Of a stretch of DNA of 64,000 nucleotides, positions 19,881-26,463 are shown one piece after another. The notes beneath the pieces were generated by a model. It had not been told where the DNA came from, ran no database searches, and saw only the letters and a list, made by a program, of their open reading frames with translations. The first letter of the stretch is position 1, and each line of letters begins with the position of its first letter. This DNA is from a virus. The stretch covers positions 1 through 64,000 of the IMG/VR virus record IMGVR_UViG_3300046318_000171; one strand, given 5' to 3'. The translations under genes were made by a program, and so were the position numbers.

Positions 19881-20054
19881 TTATTCTTTATGGGCCCAAC
19901 CGCCGCCTTTAAACGACAACGCCACGCCTCCAAGGACCTGAATCATAGGCTTGTTGCACTTGCCACAGAAGTAGCCAGGGTCGTCATCGTGGATGCTGCG
20001 GACAACATTCATAGTCTGCTCACAGGTTTGGCATTTGTATTCATAACTAGGCAT
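19881..20054 (-). CDS. FmdB-type zinc ribbon protein
   Basis: 57 residues. It starts MPSYEYKCQTC, has a second CGKC pair at 30-33 and ends in a Gly-rich GGGW motif: the standard pattern of FmdB-family (CxxC-CxxC) putative regulatory zinc ribbons found across bacteria and phages. Its start overlaps the upstream stop by 8 bases. Role in phages unknown; nucleic-acid or protein binding is likely. Confidence 0.8.
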   Translation of the reverse strand: MPSYEYKCQTCEQTMNVVRSIHDDDPGYFCGKCNKPMIQVLGGVALSFKGGGWAHKE

Positions 20055-20334
20055 TGGTCTCCTCCGCAGGAAGAACAGGCTCTACACCAAGGTCGTGGCA
20101 CTTCTGTACGTACTTGTCACGGCACTTCAACAAGTACTCTGCAATTTCTGCACGACGTTCGTCAATCTTGTCGACGAGCTCCATGTACTGCTCGTCACTT
20201 AGTTCGTTGCGGTGTCCGTCAATGATTGACGCAGACTTCTCAACTTCCCCAAGAAGTCCAGCAACGTGAAGCTGCTCACGCTCCCAAACATTAGTTGCGT
20301 GTGCAAGGTCTTTATCTTTTTTCTTAGTCGACAT
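20047..20334 (-). CDS. Helical hypothetical protein
   Basis: 95 residues, charged, mostly helical, with two Cys (KCRDKYVQKCHDLG). It overlaps thioredoxin upstream by 11 bases and the zinc ribbon downstream by 8, so the three are co-translated. A thioredoxin-reducible Cys pair is possible but unproven. Confidence 0.7.
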   Translation of the reverse strand: MSTKKKDKDLAHATNVWEREQLHVAGLLGEVEKSASIIDGHRNELSDEQYMELVDKIDERRAEIAEYLLKCRDKYVQKCHDLGVEPVLPAEETNA

Positions 20335-20635
20335 AAGGGGCTACCTTTTCTGTTAGTACTCCGAGTGGCTTAGCGCCGGTGAGGGTCCAGACGAGTTCTC
20401 CGTCTTTAAACAGAATCATTGTAGGGATGCTACTGATTCCGAATTCTTCTACAAGGTCTGCGTTGTTATCTGCATCGACCTTAACAATCTTTAGGCTAGG
20501 AGTTTCTTCTTCAAGCTTCTGGAAAACAGGAAGCATCATCTTGCATGGCTGGCACCAAGTAGCCCAAAAGTCTACAAGAACCAAACCACCATCCTGAACT
20601 TCTTCGCTCCACTGTTCGGCGGTAATGTCAATCAT
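20324..20635 (-). CDS. Thioredoxin
   Basis: 103 residues, full-length single-domain thioredoxin. Active site is WCQPC (27-31) rather than the usual WCGPC, and the cis-Pro loop SIPT is present. It reduces disulfides in the cytoplasm. The most obvious client in this genome is the class II ribonucleotide reductase at about 36 kb, which needs reduction of its C-terminal Cys pair each turnover. Gln at the third active-site position may shift the redox potential. Confidence 0.93.
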   Translation of the reverse strand: MIDITAEQWSEEVQDGGLVLVDFWATWCQPCKMMLPVFQKLEEETPSLKIVKVDADNNADLVEEFGISSIPTMILFKDGELVWTLTGAKPLGVLTEKVAPYVD

Positions 20636-20636
20636 T

Positions 20637-20981
20637 TTATTCTTTCTCTAATAAGTAAGAGAGAACGTCCGGGTTGTCACGAAGAACAAGAAGAACGCCC
20701 TCTTCATACATTGCGATGTAGTAGTGCTCCCACACATCGGCATCCTCACCCTTCTTAGGAGTGACAGGATTACCAAAACTAAATTTAATGGCATGGAGGA
20801 TTTCATGCAAGAGCGTCTGTCGTTTACGACTAGGAGCAGCAGTGCTCTCAATGACGATAAGATTTTCTCGGCTTAGGTTATAGCCGTAACTGCCCTCGTC
20901 TAGCATGCCATCACGATTGCGGGGCTTCTCTACGATGTCCCAAGTCTGGGTGCCAATCTGCACCTTTTTAGGTAATGCCAT
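20637..20981 (-). CDS. HExxH metallopeptidase-like protein
   Basis: 114 residues. HEILH (59-63) after a helix (RKRQTLLHEILHAIKF) is the zincin signature, as in ImmA/IrrE-like and SprT-like phage proteins. The third ligand may be one of the acidic residues at EDADVWEHYY. It lacks the DNA-binding parts of IrrE. A small cytoplasmic protease acting on a regulator is possible. Uses an AAGGAG site. Confidence 0.7.
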   Translation of the reverse strand: MALPKKVQIGTQTWDIVEKPRNRDGMLDEGSYGYNLSRENLIVIESTAAPSRKRQTLLHEILHAIKFSFGNPVTPKKGEDADVWEHYYIAMYEEGVLLVLRDNPDVLSYLLEKE

Positions 20982-21017
20982 TTGTGCTCCTTGTTGTCGA
21001 ACACTAAGTATAGCAAC

Positions 21018-21092
21018 TGGCTGACCATCCAGGGGTCGAACCTGGGACCTTGGAGTTAACAGCTCCCTGCTCTGCCTCTGAGCTAATGGTCA
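21018..21092 (-). tRNA. tRNA-Asn (anticodon GTT), CCA encoded
   Basis: A cloverleaf can be drawn on the leftward strand: a perfect 7-bp acceptor (TGACCAT/ATGGTCA), D-arm GCTC...GAGC, anticodon loop CTGTTAA reading GTT, a 5-base variable loop and the T-arm CCAGG TTCGACC CCTGG. Discriminator G is followed by an encoded CCA. The first anticodon-stem pair is a G-A mismatch. Confidence 0.95.
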
Positions 21093-21099
21093 AGGAGAG

Positions 21100-21135
21100 G
21101 AGCCCCAGCGAGAAAGGAGGTAAACGCTGAGGCTC
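21100..21135 (-). other. Hairpin upstream of the tRNA
   Basis: An 11-bp stem with one mismatch (21100-21110 with 21125-21135) sits 8 bases before the tRNA 5' end. No T-run follows. It may guide 5' processing of the tRNA or partially terminate the heat-shock transcript. Confidence 0.5.
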
Positions 21136-21190
21136 CCGTACCGAGAGTGTTACAGAGGTGATGAGTGAGAGGAACCCAAGTAACAGGTCA

Positions 21191-21220
21191 ATCTTAGAAC
21201 GCCCCTGTAGGATTTGTCAA
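21191..21220 (-). promoter_or_regulatory. Candidate promoter for tRNA and downstream genes
   Basis: Leftward perfect TTGACA, 18-base spacer, TAAGAT. It begins just after the small heat-shock gene stop. The -10 box is only fair. Confidence 0.45.
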
Positions 21221-21223
21221 GGC

Positions 21224-21787
21224 TTACTTGATTTCAATCGCTTTCGGCTGCTTCTCCTTAGGAAGCTTCTGCTCCAACTTAACGACAAGCAAACCGTCCT
21301 TAAGCTCGGCACCCTTAACCTCGACGTGTTCTGCCAGAGCAAACTTCAAATCGAAGTTGCGCTGAGCAATGCCCTGGAAGACAACCTCACGGATGTCCTC
21401 ACCTTCAAAGTCAGTAGCAGGGTTAGTGCGCACAGTTAATGTGCTTTCCTGCACTTCGACCTCGAGTTCGTGCTTACGGAATCCGGCAACCGCCAAAGTA
21501 ATCTCCCACTTGTTTCCATCTTTAATGATGTTGTAAGGAGGGTAGGCAGGCTTAGAGTCAGCAATAGACTTTAGGGAGGTTAGTTCATCAAGCAGTCCAA
21601 TGCCCCAACGGTCAATGCGTGGGAACAGGTCTGCGATGGTGAGCGGCTTGTTAATAAGCGGTGGATTAGTTTTTACATGTTCAGGAGTATAAGGCTGCCT
21701 AGGCGAAATACGAGGGTCCTGAGGGGTTTTTGGTTTCTTCCAGTCATCTGGACGAGGTGGATAGAAATCATCTTCACGGTAGTTCAT
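21224..21787 (-). CDS. Small heat-shock protein (HSP20/alpha-crystallin)
   Basis: 187 residues. A Pro-rich N-terminal 70 residues is followed by an alpha-crystallin domain from about 80 to the end: WEITLAVAGFRKHELEVEVQ, FQGIAQRNFDLKFALAE, then LKDGLLVVKLEQKLP. ATP-independent holdase that keeps unfolding proteins soluble. HSP20 genes occur in several aquatic phages, where they are thought to help particle assembly or stressed hosts. It has a near-consensus promoter and a leader with two hairpins, one enclosing its ribosome site. Confidence 0.93.
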   Translation of the reverse strand: MNYREDDFYPPRPDDWKKPKTPQDPRISPRQPYTPEHVKTNPPLINKPLTIADLFPRIDRWGIGLLDELTSLKSIADSKPAYPPYNIIKDGNKWEITLAVAGFRKHELEVEVQESTLTVRTNPATDFEGEDIREVVFQGIAQRNFDLKFALAEHVEVKGAELKDGLLVVKLEQKLPKEKQPKAIEIK

Positions 21788-21840
21788 GTTATCTCTTTCG
21801 ACGATAACTGTGCCCTGGCGTTTACTGCCCGAAGCACAGT
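21788..21840 (-). promoter_or_regulatory. Structured leader of the heat-shock gene, RNA-thermometer candidate
   Basis: Directly before the ATG, GTTATC pairs with GATAAC, enclosing the GAAAGAG ribosome site in a 6-bp hairpin. Just upstream, ACTGTGC pairs with GCACAGT. Melting of the short AU-rich stem would expose the ribosome site, the logic of known heat-shock RNA thermometers. Confidence 0.5.
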
Positions 21841-21876
21841 GTTAGTTTAAGACGCCCGATTGGCACGTCTGTATCA

Positions 21877-21905
21877 ATTATGGGGGATTACTTGACTCTT
21901 GTCAA
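21877..21905 (-). promoter_or_regulatory. Strong sigma-70-like promoter for the heat-shock gene
   Basis: Leftward TTGACA (perfect), 17-base spacer, CATAAT (five of six). Transcript would start about 80 bases before the heat-shock ATG, producing the hairpin leader. This is the best host-type promoter seen in the window. Confidence 0.8.
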
Positions 21906-21909
21906 GCGT

Positions 21910-22137
21910 TTAATCGAACCAGACGCTCTTGTCTACAGGATTGCCGTCGTTGTCATACGCTGCAAGGTCTGGGTTCTGAATAGCCCAACGAGCTGTAGAC
22001 GATAACTGACGACTAGCATTACGATTGACTGGGGCCTGAGCCTTCACAGCCTCCTGAGCTTTCTTAGCAGCAACACGCTTATTAGAAGCCTTGATTGCAC
22101 GTCTAGCCCATCCAGGACCAAAACTAGGTCTAGCCAT
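21910..22137 (-). CDS. Small basic protein
   Basis: 75 residues, rich in Arg, Lys and Ala (WARRAIKASNKRVAAKKAQE), then a polar C-terminus. Probably nucleic-acid-binding or virion-internal; no family recognised. The heat-shock promoter lies beyond its stop codon. Confidence 0.65.
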   Translation of the reverse strand: MARPSFGPGWARRAIKASNKRVAAKKAQEAVKAQAPVNRNASRQLSSTARWAIQNPDLAAYDNDGNPVDKSVWFD

Positions 22138-22253
22138 TATCTATCCTTTACCAAAGCCGAGGCTTTTTTCACGCCCCCGCCACTTTTTGGGGGTTAACCT
22201 TAGTTCGCCCCGACTATCTTGTGAAAAGCCGTCTACGGGGCTCCTGTGGCTGT

Positions 22254-22496
22254 TTAGCGGCCATTCCAGTTCTGGTGCTTGTTGAGGTTTGGGTTGACAC
22301 TCTCTTTGACGCTTGGTCCACCCTTGGTGAAGCGACGAAGATGCTGACCTGCACGAGCAACACCGTAAGTTAGTCCACCGACAAGCAGTGCTTGAGGAAG
22401 GTCTGCTCCCATAGCACCGGCAACCGATGCAGCCAAACCGCCACTGATAAGCCCTGCTTCGTGTGGGGTAGCCATGTCTTCTAGGTTCTTAGCCAT
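22254..22496 (-). CDS. Glycine-zipper-like small protein
   Basis: 80 residues with a Gly/Ala-rich hydrophobic stretch (AGLISGGLAASVAGAMG, then ALLVGGLTYGVARAG) like membrane-inserting glycine zippers, and a polar basic tail. The 116-base gap downstream holds only weak short hairpins. Function unknown. Confidence 0.65.
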   Translation of the reverse strand: MAKNLEDMATPHEAGLISGGLAASVAGAMGADLPQALLVGGLTYGVARAGQHLRRFTKGGPSVKESVNPNLNKHQNWNGR

Positions 22497-22522
22497 GAAT
22501 TCTTTCCTTTATCTAGGTGGTA

Positions 22523-22786
22523 CTAGTCTAACCGCTTCTTGTTCTTGAAATCTACGTTAATTACTTGCGCCAATTTTTCAGCAGGAACCGGAGCTGCAGG
22601 GTGAGCATCGATTGACCCGTCCTCTACAGCGTAGCAACCTTCATCATGCAGAGGATTACGGTGCATCCAGGTGTGGGCGAAAGGCCTAGCACCCCTAGCC
22701 ACCAAGGCTGGGAGCTGCTTATAGGTAGAAGAAGCGATTAGAGTCTGGCCACAATCAGGGCAAGGGCGTAAAATATCAGCAGTCAT
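22523..22786 (-). CDS. Small zinc-binding protein
   Basis: 87 residues. CPDCG at the N-terminus plus H and C later (MHRNPLHDEGC) could form one zinc site. Similar proteins are frequent early genes of actinophages. It is the second gene of the leftward unit that begins at 23.4 kb. Confidence 0.65.
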   Translation of the reverse strand: MTADILRPCPDCGQTLIASSTYKQLPALVARGARPFAHTWMHRNPLHDEGCYAVEDGSIDAHPAAPVPAEKLAQVINVDFKNKKRLD

Positions 22787-22807
22787 GATTACAGGGGCGT
22801 CCTTAAC

Positions 22808-23410
22808 TTAACCTACACACTTAGCACACTTGGCAGGAGTCCTGTAGATGTTAAACACCCCAGGAGATGCCTGAACCGTCTCAAAACGGTGCGAACCACC
22901 CGAAGCATACTCCGCTTCCGCCTTCTTACCAGCCAAATAGTTACGCATTTTCGTAGTAGTAGACCCGTCATTAGGCACCTGAATGGTCTGGAAGTGCGAA
23001 TCTCGGTGGTCTTCCTTCAAAAAGTTAATAGTCTTATGCAAAGACCAAGAATGAGTGTGACCAACAGAATCCCTGTCCTTCGCATTCAAAAAAGTACGGT
23101 CAGTAGGGAAATCCCCACGAGCAGCATCCTGACGGCGCTGATACGAGCTGCGAGGGTCCATCCAGTAATCAGGGATAGGAATGTTAGAGCGACGCTTACG
23201 AGTACCCTGACGAATCTCCAAATCCTGCTGGTCAACCTTCTTCCAGTAGTTATCACGCTGCGAACGAGCACCAGGGCGGTCCTTGGGCTTCATAGCCGCA
23301 ATTTCCTCAGCAGTACGCTCCTTACGGGGGCGACCCCTACCACGCTTAGGTGCAGGGGCGTCCTCAGGATTACCTGGGGTCGGAGTCTCTTCTTTAGCCA
23401 TAACCACCAT
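22808..23410 (-). CDS. AT-hook-containing DNA-binding-like protein
   Basis: About 200 residues. KRGRGRPRKERT near the N-terminus is a canonical AT-hook (GRP flanked by basic residues), which binds the minor groove of AT-rich DNA. The body is basic and polar, with a CAKC pair at the C-terminus. First gene of the leftward block, divergent from the rightward block. The start context AAATGGTGGTTATG is shared with the ribonucleotide reductase gene, so either the first or the fourth codon (ATG) may be used. Confidence 0.65.
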   Translation of the reverse strand: MVVMAKEETPTPGNPEDAPAPKRGRGRPRKERTAEEIAAMKPKDRPGARSQRDNYWKKVDQQDLEIRQGTRKRRSNIPIPDYWMDPRSSYQRRQDAARGDFPTDRTFLNAKDRDSVGHTHSWSLHKTINFLKEDHRDSHFQTIQVPNDGSTTTKMRNYLAGKKAEAEYASGGSHRFETVQASPGVFNIYRTPAKCAKCVG

Positions 23411-23516
23411 TTTAGGGCTACTGCCTGAAAAATAAAGCACTACCTGTGTTTTTCACCTGACCGTTATCTTTCTGTTATCCATTCTAACCCTAGGGGGGAA
23501 TAATCGACCGCTTATC

Positions 23517-23830
23517 TTGGGACTATCGGCAACGGGCAGACCGCTAGGCGGTCTAGCCACGGCTACGCCGACACTCTCACGCTTCGCCACACTCTCGCCT
23601 AGTCGGGTTTCGTGGCAACTCACCAGCGTGAGTGTTGTCGGTTGTTTGCTCGATTACCGCTTGACGGAGTGGCCACGCTTCGGCGTGCCGTCTGGTGAGG
23701 TTTGGTTAGCCTATGGAGTAATCGTTTGGCTGGCGGGTGAGGTACGCCCGTGAACAAAACACGGGACTGAGTGGTGCAACTCCACTCTCCGCCACGCACT
23801 TAGTGCCGTCTAGCAATCGCTAGGCGAAAA
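23517..23830 (+). ncRNA. Highly structured intergenic region, candidate RNA leader
   Basis: The 440-base divergent gap contains many stable stems: AGACCGC TAG GCGGTCT (23538-23554), a long-range stem of about 15 bp (23568-23583 with 23625-23641) enclosing GCCAC/GTGGC, a UUCG-capped hairpin (CACGC TTCG GCGTG near 23675), GAGTGG/CCACTC (23769-23787) and CTAGC AATC GCTAG (23810-23823). An open frame of 78 codons here (23517-23753) has no ribosome site or protein-like composition and is treated as chance. Could be the 5' leader of the rightward transcript, a separate RNA, or an origin. Confidence 0.5.
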
Positions 23831-23850
23831 CCAATCGAAAGGTACAGATT

Positions 23851-24276
23851 ATGTCTGCACTTACCGCAACACGCACCACCACCACCGCTCGCAAGGGCAT
23901 CACGGTCAAGGTAGTTTCACCTACCGTCATCAAGCAGGCGCAAGCCTATGCAGATGTCCCTACTTGGATGCTCGAAGAGCTGCGAGACGGACTGGCACAG
24001 ATGCGAGAGTCTTGGATGCTCACCAAGGTCGACTTCACCGATGTCGCCAAGAGCCAAGTCAAGAAGGCTCAAATCACCGCTATGGAAGGTGGTAAAGCGA
24101 AAGACCGCTACGACCGCCTTGTACGCCTAGGCAACAAGCACGACGTAGTGTTTACCCGTGTGCTGAACAAGTTCCTTGCAGTCCAAGCAAGCCTTGAAGC
24201 AGCAAACTACGCCCTAGCACAGCGTAAGAACCGAGACGCAAGCCGTCTTGGTAATGGCACCGCCAACCTAGCATAG
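23851..24276 (+). CDS. First gene of the rightward block, unknown
   Basis: 141 residues: a Thr/Ala-rich N-terminus, then charged helices (MLEELRDGLAQMRESWMLTK, VFTRVLNKFLAVQASLEAAN). No family recognised. It is flanked on both sides by structured noncoding DNA and uses high-GC preferred codons, suggesting strong early expression. AAAGG ribosome site 8 bases before ATG. A CCTAGC...GCTAGG hairpin overlaps its stop codon. Confidence 0.7.
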   Translation: MSALTATRTTTTARKGITVKVVSPTVIKQAQAYADVPTWMLEELRDGLAQMRESWMLTKVDFTDVAKSQVKKAQITAMEGGKAKDRYDRLVRLGNKHDVVFTRVLNKFLAVQASLEAANYALAQRKNRDASRLGNGTANLA

Positions 24277-24632
24277 CCAAACGCTAGGAAGCCTGACCGG
24301 AGAGAGAGAACACTCGTCTCCCGCCGGTTCACGACCGAGTCAGGCACGCCAACAGAGCCGTTTCGGCTACTGCTTCCCCCAAGCAAGCCGTAAGCAGTCG
24401 TATGGCCAGATTACAGAGCACCTCCCTCGCCTGTTATCAGGTCATACAAAGCCCTGTGGCAGGGGAGAGAGGGCAGAGACAGGTGTTTGAGTCTATCTAG
24501 TCTCTTATAGATGTTTCTTCTCTCTCTCTCCTCACAAGTAACACCCCAAAGCCCCTCTTACCTAGGGGGGCAAGCCCCCCTGAGACCCCCCGCATAGTCG
24601 GGGCGTTCTTAGGCAAGCCGAAAGGAAGAAAG
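24277..24632 (+). other. Structured gene-free region between the first two rightward genes
   Basis: 356 bases with no convincing ORF but with consecutive hairpins: the three-way junction at 24291-24345; AGCCG TTT CGGCT; ACTGCTT...AAGCAGT; CCCTG TGG CAGGG; a pyrimidine-rich tract of alternating CT near 24520; AGGGGGG CAAG CCCCCCT (24564-24581); and CCCCG...CGGGG (24587-24603) followed by CGTTCTT, which might be a weak terminator. Such a density of stems suggests stable RNA products. Confidence 0.55.
24291..24345 (+). ncRNA. Three-way-junction RNA candidate
   Basis: Closing stem GCCTGAC/GTCAGGC (7 bp), second stem CGGAGA/TCTCCCG with a loop of alternating purines, and third stem CGGT TCACG ACCG that resembles a T-arm. 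The 55-base element looks tRNA-like but lacks an anticodon arm, so it is not a tRNA. Class unknown. Confidence 0.45.
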
Positions 24633-24806
24633 ATGACTGAAAAGCCAGTCTTCACAGCAGAAGAGCTGCTCACCATCTACGAGATAGCAAGCCTGTTCGA
24701 CAAGAGCAAGCCAGGCTACGCAGATGTCAAAGACATCGAGCCAATCAAGGAGAAGATTCAGGGTTGGGTAAGCCGTGTCTCAGACGGAAAGATGGTCCTC
24801 CGATGA
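24633..24806 (+). CDS. Small hypothetical protein
   Basis: 57 residues, charged and helical (FTAEELLTIYEIASLFDKSK). AAAGGAAG ribosome site. Starts the continuous run of tiny rightward genes after the structured gap. Confidence 0.65.
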   Translation: MTEKPVFTAEELLTIYEIASLFDKSKPGYADVKDIEPIKEKIQGWVSRVSDGKMVLR

Positions 24807-24825
24807 GCAAGAAGAAAGGAAAGCC

Positions 24826-25128
24826 GTGTTTAAGCAAAAAGTAGAGAAAGACTTCATTCTCGAAGTCCTAGGTGAAGACAGAGAAGTTATCCTCACCATA
24901 GATACTTGGGAAGAAGCCGTCAAGTATGCGAAAAAGCACCTTGACAACAGCGGTCAAAGACTGAATCTCGAAGCACCTAAGCGTGTAGAGATACGCACAG
25001 TGTCGTTCTACATCTGCAAAGGATGCCGTCGAGAAGTCAAGACAGACACTAGCAATCTCAAAGGGATTGTCGGTATGTCTATGTTCCTGTGTGCAAGATG
25101 CACCCTCGAAGCAATACAGAACCTCTAA
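24826..25128 (+). CDS. Zinc-binding small protein
   Basis: 100 residues from a GTG with AAAGGAAA upstream; a GTG further upstream at 24775 would overlap the previous gene. C-terminal half has CKGCRREVKTD and CARC, a two-CxxC zinc ribbon; the N-terminal half is alpha/beta (ILEVLGEDREVILTIDTWEE). Function unknown. Confidence 0.7.
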   Translation: MFKQKVEKDFILEVLGEDREVILTIDTWEEAVKYAKKHLDNSGQRLNLEAPKRVEIRTVSFYICKGCRREVKTDTSNLKGIVGMSMFLCARCTLEAIQNL

Positions 25129-25137
25129 GGAGAACGA

Positions 25138-25335
25138 ATGACCGAGCAAGACATTGCCAAAGTTCGTCAAGCAATCATTGACAGCATTCACGCTGACTTT
25201 GCCGAAGAAATAGCGGCAGAGAAAGCATCAGGTGATGAAGAACAATTCCACGCAGCAATGCAGGAACTAAGCATCTACAACAGCCTAGCCCGCTTCGACA
25301 AAGCAATCGCCCTACTAAACAAGGAGACAAAATGA
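25138..25335 (+). CDS. Small acidic helical protein
   Basis: 65 residues, helical throughout (IAKVRQAIIDSIHADFAEEI). AAGGAG site seven bases before ATG. Its stop overlaps the next start (ATGA). Confidence 0.65.
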   Translation: MTEQDIAKVRQAIIDSIHADFAEEIAAEKASGDEEQFHAAMQELSIYNSLARFDKAIALLNKETK

Positions 25336-25598
25336 GCGACTACAAACCGCTTACCATTGGTGAACTCATCAAGAACCTCAATGAGTTTGACCCAAACGAA
25401 ATTGTCATCGGCGCAATCTTCACAGCAGAGCACTTGGTGTTCTGCCCAGATGAAGATGCCGAAGACGAAATCACCCCATCGCAAGAACTGATGTCAGTAA
25501 TTGCCGAGAACTACGACAACTCAGATGAAGCAATCTATCTGTCAGAAACGTTAGTTGGTTGGGCTATCGATAACTACAGGGAGGTACCGAACGAATGA
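25332..25598 (+). CDS. Small acidic protein, paralogue of the gene at 31,204
   Basis: 88 residues. LTIGELIKNLNEFDPNEIVI then FTAEHLVF matches the start of the 75-aa protein at 31.2 kb (TVGRLINLLQTLNEDEPIVF, IAEHVNY). This opening (T-hydrophobic-G-x-L-I plus Asn/Asp/Glu-rich turn) recurs in phage and bacterial small proteins of unknown role. Overlaps the regulator gene by 4 bases. Confidence 0.7.
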   Translation: MSDYKPLTIGELIKNLNEFDPNEIVIGAIFTAEHLVFCPDEDAEDEITPSQELMSVIAENYDNSDEAIYLSETLVGWAIDNYREVPNE

Positions 25599-25843
25599 GG
25601 CTAGCCGTAGCCCTAGGGCGAACCTTTCGTGACATTCGCTTAGAGCAAGCATTGACGCTGCGACAAGTCGCTAAGCAATCACACTGCTCTCTTGGACACC
25701 TATCCGAGATGGAGCGGGCAGTCAAAAGCCCAACACCAGAGATGTTGGAGAACCTAAGCCGTGGCTTTGGTATCTCAACAGTCGAGCTACTCATCCGTGT
25801 AGCCGCAACCCTAACAAAGGAGGAACAGAAATGTTCACAGTAG
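25595..25843 (+). CDS. XRE-family HTH regulator, ClgR-like
   Basis: 82 residues, nearly all one helix-turn-helix domain: LGRTFRDIRLEQALTLRQVA, then SLGHLSEMERAVKSPTPEML and FGIS. The arrangement L-R-x-V ... SLG-x-LSE-x-ER closely follows the actinobacterial Clp-gene regulator ClgR. It may repress phage promoters or impersonate the host regulator to alter Clp protease levels. Embedded among tiny genes by ATGA and 13-base overlaps. Confidence 0.85.
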   Translation: MRLAVALGRTFRDIRLEQALTLRQVAKQSHCSLGHLSEMERAVKSPTPEMLENLSRGFGISTVELLIRVAATLTKEEQKCSQ

Positions 25844-26076
25844 CAAGCGAGTCAGAACTCCCAGAGCGTGGCCCAGGTGGCAACGCCAAGTGGAAGCAAA
25901 TCATTGCGGAGGTCAAGAAGCACCCTGATGTGTGGCTAAAACTTGACCAAAAGGTGGTCAACACCTCATCTGCCTATGCTCTACGCCGTTATGGTGTAGA
26001 AGTTCGAGTGCGCAACTCAGAGCCTGACGGCTACACCATCTTCGTTCGCTTCCCGTCATCAAAGATTGACGAGTAG
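25831..26076 (+). CDS. Small basic/acidic protein next to the regulator
   Basis: 81 residues. The pattern WKQIIAEVKKHPDVWLKLDQ, ALRRYGVEVRVR, GYTIFVRF suggests an alpha/beta fold with strands at the C-terminus. Overlaps the regulator gene by 13 bases with a strong AAAGGAGGA site inside it. Function not recognised. Confidence 0.7.
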   Translation: MFTVASESELPERGPGGNAKWKQIIAEVKKHPDVWLKLDQKVVNTSSAYALRRYGVEVRVRNSEPDGYTIFVRFPSSKIDE

Positions 26077-26078
26077 TT

Positions 26079-26204
26079 ATGTGGATGGATAACACAGAGG
26101 CCAAGCCCACCTGCTCTTGCCCACGATGCCAGTGGAGCACAGAGTTGTGGACAGCGTATCTACGCACACGGGCAGGCGTGCCGACACAAACACGCACGCA
26201 CTAG
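26079..26204 (+). CDS. Tiny CxCxxC protein
   Basis: 41 residues with CSCPRCQW, a compact Cys cluster, and a basic C-terminus ending PTQTRTH. The codons for PTQT form one copy of the CRACACAAAC element. No strong ribosome site (TAGTT before ATG), so translation may depend on reinitiation from the gene upstream. Confidence 0.55.
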   Translation: MWMDNTEAKPTCSCPRCQWSTELWTAYLRTRAGVPTQTRTH

Positions 26205-26215
26205 ACTAGGGCGAA

Positions 26216-26273
26216 ACCGAGATGTGAAATCCTCGGTCGCTAGGTAATCTGCCTAGCCTGACGAGCCCGTCAG
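26216..26273 (+). other. Triple-hairpin intergenic element
   Basis: Three back-to-back perfect stems: ACCGAG/CTCGGT, GCTAGG/CCTAGC and CTGACG AGCC CGTCAG. Lies between the tiny Cys gene and the 53-aa gene. No T-run follows. The GCTAGG/CCTAGC stem also occurs at 24,268-24,288. Confidence 0.55.
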
Positions 26274-26301
26274 TTATGACCTACTAAAAAGGAGAAATCA
26301 A

Positions 26302-26463
26302 ATGGGTCGTAAGAATCACACGCACACCAAGCCTCAGGGACACAAGACCCGCAAGGCTGTAGCGGTATCAGTAGAAGCACCAGCACCACGCAAGCCAGCA
26401 CCAACTAAGGCGTTGCGTGTAGGTCAGGTATCTTCTGAGTGGCAGTCAAGGCGTGGTGCATAG
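26302..26463 (+). CDS. Small basic protein
   Basis: 53 residues, His/Lys/Pro-rich start (GRKNHTHTKPQGHKTRK) and an Ala/Pro-rich middle; likely disordered and nucleic-acid-binding. AAGGAG site. The next gene starts right after its stop. Confidence 0.65.
   Translation: MGRKNHTHTKPQGHKTRKAVAVSVEAPAPRKPAPTKALRVGQVSSEWQSRRGA

Noticed and set aside
20637-22137. Genomic-island attachment site at tRNA-Asn
   Set aside because: No integrase and no direct repeat of the tRNA 3' end is visible; the tRNA is simply part of the leftward transcription unit.
23517-23753. 78-codon rightward ORF in the divergent region
   Set aside because: No ribosome site, and it lies inside strongly base-paired sequence; more likely noncoding.
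24291-24345. A second tRNA gene
   Set aside because: Acceptor-like and T-arm-like stems are present but there is no anticodon arm and the length is only 55 bases.
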